Positions 42,769 through 52,714 of a DNA stretch of 64,000 nucleotides are shown one piece after another (position 1 is the stretch's first letter; every line of letters begins with the position of its first letter). The notes under the pieces are model-generated. The model saw only the letters and a program-made list of their open reading frames with translations. It had not been told where the DNA came from and did no database searches. A program made the position numbers and the translations under genes. The DNA comes from Duganella sp. SG902 (GTDB lineage: Bacteria; Pseudomonadota; Gammaproteobacteria; Burkholderiales; Burkholderiaceae_D). The DNA lies in the NCBI RefSeq assembly GCF_013376005.1, contig NZ_JABMJK010000012.1, positions 1-64,000 on the forward strand, given 5' to 3'.

Positions 42769-45700
42769 TCATTTGACCTTGTTCGGGAAGGCCGGATGCA
42801 CAGGCCGCACCGGCGGATTCTTCGCCAGTTCGGCCTTGATGACTTCAATCGCTTTTTCCAGTTGCGGATCGCGGCCTGCGATGACGTCGGCCGGATTCTG
42901 ATCCACTTCGATGTCCGGCGCCACGCCTTCGTTCTCCACGCCCCAGCCTTTGTCGCGGGTCCAGAAGGCCAGGTTGGGCGCGGTGATGGTGCCGCCATCC
43001 AGCAGCACCGGGAAGCCGAGGATGCCCACCAGCCCACCCCACGTGCGCTTGCCGATCAGCGGTCCCATTTTATTTTGACGGAACATCCACGGCAGCAGGT
43101 CGCCGCCGGAACCCGCCGTTTCATCGATCAGCATCGCGCGCGGCCCCTGGATCGATGCCGATGGCGTTTTCATGTCGGCGCCATAGCGCATGGTCCACCA
43201 GGCGATTTCCTTCTTCTGCAAAATCTCCAGGTAGTAATCGGCCACGCTGCCGCCGCCGTTGAAACGCTCGTCGATGATGACGGCGTCCTTGTCGGCTTGC
43301 GGGAAGAAGTAGCGCTTGAAGTAGGTATGGCCCAGCGTCGCGGTGTTCGGCACGTAGACGTAGGCCACACGGCCGCCGGTTGCCGCGTTGACTTTGCGGA
43401 TATTCCCTTCGATCCAGTCGCGGTTGCGCAGCGCGTCCTCGGCGGCGACCGGCACCACGGTGATGGTGCGCGATTTGCTGCCATCGGCGTTGGGGCCGAC
43501 GGTGATGTCGATGGCCTTGTTGGCGGTGTTTTCGAAAGCGCTGTACAAATTGGTCTCCGCCCGCAGCTGCTTGCCATCCACCGCCAGCAGGTACTCGCCA
43601 GCCTTGACGTTGAGGCCCGGTTCCGTCAGCGGCGCGCGCAAGGCCGGGTTCCAGTTCAAGCCGCCGTAGATTTTCTTGAAGCGATAGCGGCCCTCGCTGA
43701 TTTCGTAGTCGGCGCCCAGCAGGCCGCCCGGCACCGGCTTGGCGTCGGTGAAGAAGTCGCCGCCGCCACCCCGATGATGGCCGACACCCAATTCGCTGCA
43801 CAGCCACTGGATCACGCGGTTCAAATCGGCGCGGCTGGACAGCTCCGGCAGGAACTGCGCGTACTTGGCGCGCATCTTGTTCCAATCGGCGCCATGCATG
43901 CCGGGATCGTAGAAGTAGTCGCGGTTGATGCGCCATGCCTCGTTGAAGATCTGCGCCCACTCCGCGCGCGGCTCTGCGCGCACTTCGATGGCCTCCGCCT
44001 TGACCTTGCCCTCGCCCGGCGTCAGCGTCTTGGCGGTGGCGCTGCCCATGGCCCAGGCCTCCTTCAAGCGGTACAGCAGCTTCTTGCCATCGGAAGAGAC
44101 TTCATATTGATCGGCTTCGGCCAGCAAGGTCTCGGCCTTGCGGTCCTTCAGGTCGAAACGCTGGATCGCCTTCTTGCCGTCGCTCTCGCGCAGGAAGAAG
44201 ATCTGGCCGGCCTCGCCGGTCTGCAGGTCGGACAGCTGAGCGGCGGGAATCGGCAGGTCGACGATGCGGGTGTCGATGCCCTCGAAGTCGATGCCGATCG
44301 GCGCCACCGGCGTCACCGTGACTTTGGGGTCGTCGCGGCCGGTCTTGGGATCGACCTTGGGCGATTCCGCCTTGGCGGAGGTGGCGCCGACCGCCGCAGC
44401 GGGTGGCGCCGGCGGCGCGCCCTTCTCCTCGTCGCTTTCCTTGATCAGTGGCGATGGCAGGTCGCGCCGCAAGGTCGCCATCCAGATCGTGCGCGTGACG
44501 CGGTTATCCTCGTTCTGCTGCGAGAACCAGTTGTTGCTTGGCCCCGCGTTGGTCGAGGCGAAGAAATACAGATACTTGCCGCTCTTGTCGAACACCGGAT
44601 CGACCACGTCGGACAGGCCATCCGTCACCTGCCACGACTTGTTCTGCTCCAGCGAGTAGATGTAGGCGCTGCGCGTGTACGTCATCGAATTGAGCGCGTA
44701 GGCGATCCAGCGCGAGTCCGGCGCCCACGCGGCTTGCAGCGTCTTGTTCACGCCGTACAGCGGTTCCGAGGCGATCTTCTTGATCGCACCCGAGGCCACG
44801 TCCAGCACGTACAACGTCCAGGAGTTATCGGTGTAGGCGATCTTCTTGCTGTCCGGCGACCATGCCGGATTGTCGTAAAAGCCCGCGCCGGTCAGTTTGT
44901 ACTTGCGCGGCTCGCTCTTGCCATCCTGCGCGCGGATGTGCAGCGCGTACTCGCCGGATTCGTCGGAGAAGTAAGCCACCGAGCGGCCATCGGGCGACCA
45001 TGCCGGCGAGCGTTCGTGCACGGCCGGAGTCTGCGTCAGATTGCGCACATCGCCCTTGTCGGCGGGGATGGTGACGATCTCGCCACGGAACTCATAGGCC
45101 ACCCGCGCGCCCGACGGCGAGATCGAGGCATTGCGGATATATTTGGCGCCGCTGACCCAGCGCGGGCGCGACAGCCCGAGGTCGGCGTTGACGCCGATGG
45201 TGAGCTTGCGCGCCTGCCCGCTGGCCAGGTCCAGCGCGTGCAGGTATCCGGCCTGCTCGTAGACGACGCGGTCGCCGGATGCCGATGCGTTCAGCACCGG
45301 GAAGTCGGTGTGGCGGGTCAGCGCGCGCACCGCCCTGGTCTTCACGTCGTAGGCGTACAGGTTGAATTCACCATCGCGGTCGGAACGGAAGTAGACGGTG
45401 TCGCCGATCCAGACCGGATCGACATCGTTGGCGCCGCCGTTCGGCTGGGGGATGCTGACCACCGTCTTGTCGCCGCGATTGAACAGCCAGAGGATGGAGT
45501 GGGTGCCGCCGCGATAGTGCTTCCACTGCAGGAAGGCCGGCGAGAACGGGTTGTAGACGATCTGCTTGCCGTCCGGCGACCATGCCGCGCGCGCGGCGTT
45601 CGGCACTTCCAGCTGGGTCTCGACACCGCCGCCGACCGGCACAGTGAACAGCTTGCGGAAGCGGTTGTTGAAGGCCGCGCGCGGCGACGTGAACATCACC

Positions 45701-46080
45701 GCCTGGCCGTCCGGCGTGAAGGACTGCACCACGTCCGCGCCCGGGTGCCACGTCAGGCGTTTTGGCACGCCGCCCTCGATGGGCAGCAGGTAGACATCGG
45801 TATTGCCGTCGACCTGCGCGCTGTAGGCGAGCAGTTTTCCATCGGGCGAAAACACCGGGTTCGATTTCTCGCCCGGATCGGAAGTGAGACGACGCGGCGC
45901 GCTGCCGTCCGCATTGGCCAGCCAGACATCGCCGGCGTAAATGAACGCCAGGTGATGCGCGGACAGCGCCGGTTCAGTGAGCATGCGGGTGTCGCTGGTG
46001 TTCGGCAAAGCCACCGCCGGTGCGGCGGCGGCCAGCGCCAGCAGAACGCCGGCCATGGCGCGCGCTATCACGTGCTTCAT
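42769..46080 (-). CDS. Exported Tricorn-like S41 protease, paralogue A
   Basis: A 1103-residue protein with a signal peptide (to about ALPN), so probably periplasmic. The N-terminal two-thirds are WD40/PD40-like beta-propellers with repeated WSPDGK/FSPDGK motifs, as in Tricorn core protease. A Pro/Ala-rich linker (about 545-575) leads to the C1 domain, a PDZ-like domain and the S41 catalytic domain. Candidate catalytic residues are His in GVGHHRGGGG, the nucleophile Ser991 in ETAGSGGD and Glu in GVENEGVAPD. The residue after the Ser is Gly, not the Asp of archaeal Tricorn. It starts nine bases after paralogue B, so the two form an operon. Confidence 0.9.
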   Translation of the reverse strand: MKHVIARAMAGVLLALAAAAPAVALPNTSDTRMLTEPALSAHHLAFIYAGDVWLANADGSAPRRLTSDPGEKSNPVFSPDGKLLAYSAQVDGNTDVYLLPIEGGVPKRLTWHPGADVVQSFTPDGQAVMFTSPRAAFNNRFRKLFTVPVGGGVETQLEVPNAARAAWSPDGKQIVYNPFSPAFLQWKHYRGGTHSILWLFNRGDKTVVSIPQPNGGANDVDPVWIGDTVYFRSDRDGEFNLYAYDVKTRAVRALTRHTDFPVLNASASGDRVVYEQAGYLHALDLASGQARKLTIGVNADLGLSRPRWVSGAKYIRNASISPSGARVAYEFRGEIVTIPADKGDVRNLTQTPAVHERSPAWSPDGRSVAYFSDESGEYALHIRAQDGKSEPRKYKLTGAGFYDNPAWSPDSKKIAYTDNSWTLYVLDVASGAIKKIASEPLYGVNKTLQAAWAPDSRWIAYALNSMTYTRSAYIYSLEQNKSWQVTDGLSDVVDPVFDKSGKYLYFFASTNAGPSNNWFSQQNEDNRVTRTIWMATLRRDLPSPLIKESDEEKGAPPAPPAAAVGATSAKAESPKVDPKTGRDDPKVTVTPVAPIGIDFEGIDTRIVDLPIPAAQLSDLQTGEAGQIFFLRESDGKKAIQRFDLKDRKAETLLAEADQYEVSSDGKKLLYRLKEAWAMGSATAKTLTPGEGKVKAEAIEVRAEPRAEWAQIFNEAWRINRDYFYDPGMHGADWNKMRAKYAQFLPELSSRADLNRVIQWLCSELGVGHHRGGGGDFFTDAKPVPGGLLGADYEISEGRYRFKKIYGGLNWNPALRAPLTEPGLNVKAGEYLLAVDGKQLRAETNLYSAFENTANKAIDITVGPNADGSKSRTITVVPVAAEDALRNRDWIEGNIRKVNAATGGRVAYVYVPNTATLGHTYFKRYFFPQADKDAVIIDERFNGGGSVADYYLEILQKKEIAWWTMRYGADMKTPSASIQGPRAMLIDETAGSGGDLLPWMFRQNKMGPLIGKRTWGGLVGILGFPVLLDGGTITAPNLAFWTRDKGWGVENEGVAPDIEVDQNPADVIAGRDPQLEKAIEVIKAELAKNPPVRPVHPAFPNKVK

Positions 46081-46089
46081 ATCGTCTCC

Positions 46090-49000
46090 TTATTTCAATG
46101 CGGGGATCACCTGCGGTTGATACGGGTTGACTGGTTTCTCTTTCAGCTTTTTCTCCAGCAGGTCCAGCGCCACTTCCAGCTGGCGATCCTGGCCCTGGTA
46201 GGTGGCGTGCGGCGGATTGTCGACCACCACGTCCGGCGACACGCCCACGCCTTCGATCAGCCACTGACCGTCCTGCGTGTTGAACTGGCCCATCTCCGCC
46301 ACGCGCGCCATGCCGTTGTCGCTGAGACCATTGTTATCGCTCAGCCAGACGCCGGCACCGGCGGTGCGCTTGCCGACCAGCGGCGCCAGTCCAAGCGCCT
46401 TGACGCCGGCCGCGAAGGTCTCGCCGTCCGAATAGGTGTATTCGTCGATCAGCACCACCAGGTGGCCGCGGAAGGTGTTCTGCATGTTCGGCGACGGCTG
46501 CACGCCCGGCGGCGCCCAGAACGCCCACGCCTTGCGCAGCAGCTTCTCGATGATCCAGCTGTCGATATTGCCGCCATTGTTGCGGCGCACGTCGATGATC
46601 AGGCCTTCGCGATTGACATTGGCGTAGAAGTCGCGCGCGAACGATGCGATGTCGTTCGGTCCCATGGCGCGCAGGTGCAGGTAGCCGATGCGGCCTTTGG
46701 ACGCGGCCTCCACCTGGCGCGCGCGAGATTGCTCCCAATCGCTGTAGCGCAGCGCCGTCTGTTTGGCCATATTCACCGGCAGCACGATCACCTGGCGCGT
46801 ATCGGACTTGCGCTTCACCTGCAGCAGCACCTGCTTGTCGGCCTGATTGAGCAGCAGATCGGCGATGTCGCGCGCCTCCAGCACCGGCTTGCCGTTGACG
46901 GCGGTGATGACATCGCCCTCCTTCACATCCACGCCAGCCTGCGCCAGCGGGCCGCGTTGCGACGGCAGTTCCGGTTCGCTGGCGTAGATGTGGTCCACGC
47001 GGTAGCCCTCGGCGGTGCGCGACAGCAGCGCGCCCAGGCCGGCCGGCGTGCCCTCCGGCGGGGAGCGGCGGATGTCGCCGGGACGGATCTGCGAGTGCAG
47101 CGCGCCCACTTCGCTGATCATCATGCCCAGCACGTCGTCCAGTTCCGCGCGGTCGGTCACGCGATCGACCAGCGGCGCGTATTTGGCGCGCACGGCGGGC
47201 CAGTCGGCGCCGCGCATCTTCACGTCGTACAGGAAGTCGCGATGCATGCGCCATGCGTCGTTGAACATCTGCTTCCACTCCAGGCGCGGATTGGAGGTGA
47301 AGCTCCAGTCATCCACCTTGACCTTGGCCTTGCTGACGTCCGTTGGCGCCTTGGCGCCCGCGTCCACCACCAGCATGTCGCCAGCGCCGGCGGCAAAGGT
47401 GCGGTAGTAGACGTGCTTCTTGTCCAGCGACAGATCGTATTCGCGCACGCCGCTCGCGAACACTTCCGGCTGCGGGCCGTTGCTGGCGATGGCCAGCGTT
47501 TTCAGATTGGCCTTGCCGTCATTGCCGTCGGCATCGAGGAAGTACAGGCGCTTGTCGTCCATCTGCAGCGCGCGATAGTTACCGGCGGCCAGCGGCACCT
47601 CGTACAGGCGCTCGGCCAGGCCGGCGTAGACGATCGCCGGCAGCGCCTTGCCATCGGCCTTGGCGGCGGCTTTGGGCGCGCTCTTGGCGACGGCTTTTTC
47701 GGCGGCCTTCTCCGCCGCCTGCTCGGTCGCGCCCTCGGCCGGCTTGTCGCCCGGCTTGCTCAGCTCATCGTCCGGCTTGAACGGGAAGCGGTTTTCCGGC
47801 TGCAGCGCCAGCGCGTAGATGCCGGTGCGCTTGTCGAACACCGGCCCCATATTGCGGTCGCCCCACGGCGAGCCGTTCGCCAGCTGGAAGTTGCGGGCCG
47901 AGAGGAAGTACAGCCATTTGCCGTCCGGCGAGAACACCGGCGAACGCGAGGTGTAGCGGTCGCTGGTGACGAAGGCCAGCTGCTTGCTGTCGATGTTGTA
48001 CAAACCGATCTGGTTGCGCTGCTCGGTGCTGGCGGCGCGCACCAATGCCAGGTTTTTGCTGTCCGGCGACCACAGGATTTCGTCATAGTCGCCAAGGCCG
48101 GATTTGCCGGCGTCGTCGATCACGGTGTTGGCCCTGGTGGCCAGGTCCAGCAGCCAGAAACGGCCCTTCTTGTCGGTGTGGCCCAGCCAGCGGCCATCCG
48201 GCGACGGATACAAGGCCCAGCGGTGGTTGTTGCCATCCTTGGTCAGCTGCTCGCCCTTGCCCGAGCCATCGGCGGCGAATTTCCAGATTTCGTTCTCGCC
48301 CGTGGTGTCGACGATGGCGTAGATCGATTTGTCGTCATGGCTGAACACCGCCTGGCGCGCCCGCGCGCCCTCCGGTATCGCGATCTCCACGCGGCGCTGC
48401 GCGCCGGTGCCGGCCACGCTCACGCGGCCGCGCGCGGTCAATACCAGGCGCTCGGTCTTGCCGGCGATTTGCACATTGGTCAGGCTGTCCAGGGGGGAGC
48501 GGATCTGGCGCGTGCGCTGCTGGTCGAAGTCGGAGACCAGGTTGATCGCCAGCGGTTCATCCTTGCCGCCCGCCAGATCCAGCACGTGCAAATCGGCGCC
48601 CAGCTGGTAGACGATGCGGCCATCGCCGAGGGCGGCGTTGCGCACGTCCCAGGCCGTATGCCGCGTCAGCTGGCGCGCGTCGCTGCCGTCGGCGGCCATC
48701 GACCATAAGTTATCCGAGCCGCTGCGGTCGCTGATGAAATAGACGCGGTCCTGCCACCACATCGGACGCTTGTTGTTGCCGGCGTCGGAAGCCAGCAGCC
48801 GCACGGCTTCCGTATTGCCATCCACCTCGTAGCGCCACAGCTGCGCGTGGGCGCCGCCGCGATAAGCCTTGACGTTATCGTTGGTCAGCGCCAGGCCGTT
48901 GCGGGTGAAGTACAAGACCTTGCCGCTGTCGTCGAGCGCGGCGTCGTTGGCGTCGGCCAGCGGGAAGATGCGGCGTTGCAGGCTGTCCGGTTTGACGGCG

Positions 49001-49410
49001 GCGATCACGAAGCTGCGCCCGGGCCCCGTGCCGCTGGCCATGCTGACCAACACCTCGCCCTGCGCGCTCCAGCCCAGCACCGTGACGGCGCCGTTCTCGA
49101 ACGTGATGCGCTTGGGCAGGCCGCCCGCCAGCGGCATCACGTACGCTTCCTGCGCGCCCTCATAGGAGGCCGAGAAGGCCACCCACCGGCCATCGCGCGA
49201 CAGCGCGGCGTTGGTCTCCGCCGACGGATGCGTGGTCAGGCGCACGGCCTGTCCGCCATGCGCGCCGGTGCGCCACAAGTCGCCTTCGGCGGTGAACACG
49301 ACGTTGTCGCCACGGATGGCGGGGAAACGGTAATAGGCATCGCCGGCATGGGCGGAGGACAGCAAACCGGCGGACATCAACAGCAGGGCAAGCGGGCGGG
49401 ACAGATTCAT
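46090..49410 (-). CDS. Exported Tricorn-like S41 protease, paralogue B
   Basis: A 1106-residue paralogue of its downstream neighbour, with a signal peptide ending SSAHAGDA. Beta-propeller repeats (WSPDSKNLAL, FSPDGKWLYF) occupy the first half, followed by an Ala/Lys-rich insertion (near 540-580), a PDZ-like domain (VKEGDVITAVNGKPV) and an S41 domain. The catalytic triad fits Tricorn more closely: His in GALHSQIRPGD, Ser994-Asp995 in YTYSDGETFAAG and Glu in LIEGVGVSPD. It should degrade peptides in the periplasm. It is the first gene of the pair and is preceded by 96 bases that also hold the clpA terminator. Confidence 0.91.
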   Translation of the reverse strand: MNLSRPLALLLMSAGLLSSAHAGDAYYRFPAIRGDNVVFTAEGDLWRTGAHGGQAVRLTTHPSAETNAALSRDGRWVAFSASYEGAQEAYVMPLAGGLPKRITFENGAVTVLGWSAQGEVLVSMASGTGPGRSFVIAAVKPDSLQRRIFPLADANDAALDDSGKVLYFTRNGLALTNDNVKAYRGGAHAQLWRYEVDGNTEAVRLLASDAGNNKRPMWWQDRVYFISDRSGSDNLWSMAADGSDARQLTRHTAWDVRNAALGDGRIVYQLGADLHVLDLAGGKDEPLAINLVSDFDQQRTRQIRSPLDSLTNVQIAGKTERLVLTARGRVSVAGTGAQRRVEIAIPEGARARQAVFSHDDKSIYAIVDTTGENEIWKFAADGSGKGEQLTKDGNNHRWALYPSPDGRWLGHTDKKGRFWLLDLATRANTVIDDAGKSGLGDYDEILWSPDSKNLALVRAASTEQRNQIGLYNIDSKQLAFVTSDRYTSRSPVFSPDGKWLYFLSARNFQLANGSPWGDRNMGPVFDKRTGIYALALQPENRFPFKPDDELSKPGDKPAEGATEQAAEKAAEKAVAKSAPKAAAKADGKALPAIVYAGLAERLYEVPLAAGNYRALQMDDKRLYFLDADGNDGKANLKTLAIASNGPQPEVFASGVREYDLSLDKKHVYYRTFAAGAGDMLVVDAGAKAPTDVSKAKVKVDDWSFTSNPRLEWKQMFNDAWRMHRDFLYDVKMRGADWPAVRAKYAPLVDRVTDRAELDDVLGMMISEVGALHSQIRPGDIRRSPPEGTPAGLGALLSRTAEGYRVDHIYASEPELPSQRGPLAQAGVDVKEGDVITAVNGKPVLEARDIADLLLNQADKQVLLQVKRKSDTRQVIVLPVNMAKQTALRYSDWEQSRARQVEAASKGRIGYLHLRAMGPNDIASFARDFYANVNREGLIIDVRRNNGGNIDSWIIEKLLRKAWAFWAPPGVQPSPNMQNTFRGHLVVLIDEYTYSDGETFAAGVKALGLAPLVGKRTAGAGVWLSDNNGLSDNGMARVAEMGQFNTQDGQWLIEGVGVSPDVVVDNPPHATYQGQDRQLEVALDLLEKKLKEKPVNPYQPQVIPALK

Positions 49411-49474
49411 GTGACAGGGTCGGAGGTTGTCGAATGGAACGGCAATTTTGGCACAGCTTGCGTCCCGCCGGGAC

Positions 49475-49502
49475 GAAAAAAAACCCGCCGTGTGGCGGGT
49501 TT
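49475..49502 (-). terminator. Rho-independent terminator of clpA
   Basis: AAACCCGCC (49481-49489) and GGCGGGTTT (49494-49502) form a 9-bp stem with a four-base loop. On the minus strand eight Ts follow. It lies five bases past the clpA stop. Confidence 0.93.
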
Positions 49503-49506
49503 GGGA

Positions 49507-51809
<2,303 letters not shown>

Positions 51810-51813
<4 letters not shown>

Positions 51814-52112
51814 ACTTCCTCCATCACGCACTGCAGGGGGTGGCCTGCCTTGCGCGCATGCGTTAAAACAAACTCCACTTTGGTACAGGCTATATCTTTC
51901 GAGAATACGCCGCACACGCCTTTGCCGTAGCGATGCACACTGAGCATGATCTGCGTCGCGGTTTCACGATCCTTGTTGAAATACTCCTGGATGATAGCGA
52001 CCACAAATTCCATCGGGGTGTAGTCGTCATTCAGCAACGCCACCTGGTAGAGAGGTGGCGGCTTCAGCGTTTGCCGCTCCAAGAGGGTTTCGGTGTCATG
52101 CTTGGTTGCCAT
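51810..52112 (-). CDS. clpS: ClpS, N-end-rule adaptor of ClpA
   Basis: Binds N-degron substrates and delivers them to ClpA. The 100-residue protein has the flexible N-terminal extension and the conserved pocket: [17 protein letters not shown] and the [15 protein letters not shown] helix that holds the Met and His of the N-degron site. Its stop codon overlaps the clpA start, the usual translational coupling. The promoter must lie in the 325-bp gap shared with the cold-shock gene. Confidence 0.96.
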
Positions 52113-52288
52113 ACGCTTATATTCTAATGCTTTCGGGGTTCACGCAATGTGCATTTCGCTGCACACATCCAATTGTTTTCCATCTTACGCGCTTTCTCAA
52201 CTTGACGCAGATGGCGACCCATTCCGCAAAATCAAGAGTTGCTTTTTCACCAATCGTCGCAAAAGTAGCAAAATGCCCACAAATCTGC

Positions 52289-52316
52289 TTGACTTTCAAA
52301 TTTGGTCCGCTAACAA
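52289..52316 (+). promoter_or_regulatory. Cold-shock gene promoter
   Basis: TTGACT (52289-52294) and TAACAA (52311-52316) are 16 bases apart. This would give a 5' leader of about 115 nt before the cold-shock gene, as is usual for cspA-type genes. The rest of 52113-52437 also holds the clpS promoter but no gene. Confidence 0.55.
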
Positions 52317-52376
52317 TGCGTTATCGGCTTCGTGCAGCAATGTACATGTTGATAAGAAGTGGGCGTGAGGAGAGGG

Positions 52377-52397
52377 GCAAGAAAGCTTCTTGCTTTT
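52377..52397 (+). promoter_or_regulatory. Leader hairpin with short U-tract before the cold-shock gene
   Basis: GCAAGAA-AGC-TTCTTGC is a 7-bp stem with three-base loop, followed by TTTT. It lies inside the proposed leader, 41 bases before the start codon. It has the shape of a weak terminator or attenuator. Confidence 0.4.
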
Positions 52398-52437
52398 ATG
52401 GCTCGTGTGATCTGTTTTAATTTTGAAAGTTCTTTTT

Positions 52438-52641
52438 ATGGCAACTGGTACTGTTAAGTGGTTCAATGATTCCAAAGGTTTTGGCTTCATCACTCCAGAT
52501 GACGGCGGCGAAGATTTGTTCGCTCACTTCTCCGCAATCAACATGAACGGTTTTAAGACCCTCAAAGAAGGTCAAAAAGTTCAGTTCGAAGTCACGCAAG
52601 GCCCTAAAGGCAAGCAAGCTTCCAACATCCAGTCGGCTTAA
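52438..52641 (+). CDS. Cold-shock protein, CspA family
   Basis: A 67-residue single cold-shock domain that binds single-stranded RNA and DNA. RNP1 is [10 protein letters not shown] and RNP2 is DLFAHFSAI; the start [17 protein letters not shown] is standard for the family. Conserved aromatic residues Trp8, Phe15, Phe17 and Phe28 are present. ATG 52438 gives the usual length; a longer in-frame start 15 bases upstream is unneeded. It is monocistronic, with a strong hairpin terminator 20 bases after its stop. Whether it is cold-induced cannot be read from the sequence. Confidence 0.95.
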   Translation: MATGTVKWFNDSKGFGFITPDDGGEDLFAHFSAINMNGFKTLKEGQKVQFEVTQGPKGKQASNIQSA

Positions 52642-52661
52642 TCATTTAAGCCCACCGATGT

Positions 52662-52690
52662 AAAAAACCTCGCCCCGCGGGGTTTTTTTT
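52662..52690. terminator. Terminator after the cold-shock gene
   Basis: AAAAAACCTCG (52662-52672) pairs with CGGGGTTTTTT (52678-52688) around a five-base loop with one T-G pair, followed by more Ts. A-run and T-run on both sides make it able to act on both strands, so it may also serve the convergent gene ending at 52715. Confidence 0.9.
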
Positions 52691-52714
52691 CGCCCGCGCT
52701 GTTGTAAATAGCCG

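Noticed and set aside
42700-48708. A 2002-codon open frame on the plus strand, antisense to both Tricorn-like genes
   Set aside because: It mirrors the codon-position GC bias of the real genes, is full of Gly/Arg/Val/Gln/Asp/His, has no recognisable domain, and spans two unrelated start/stop boundaries. The minus-strand proteins have clear families.
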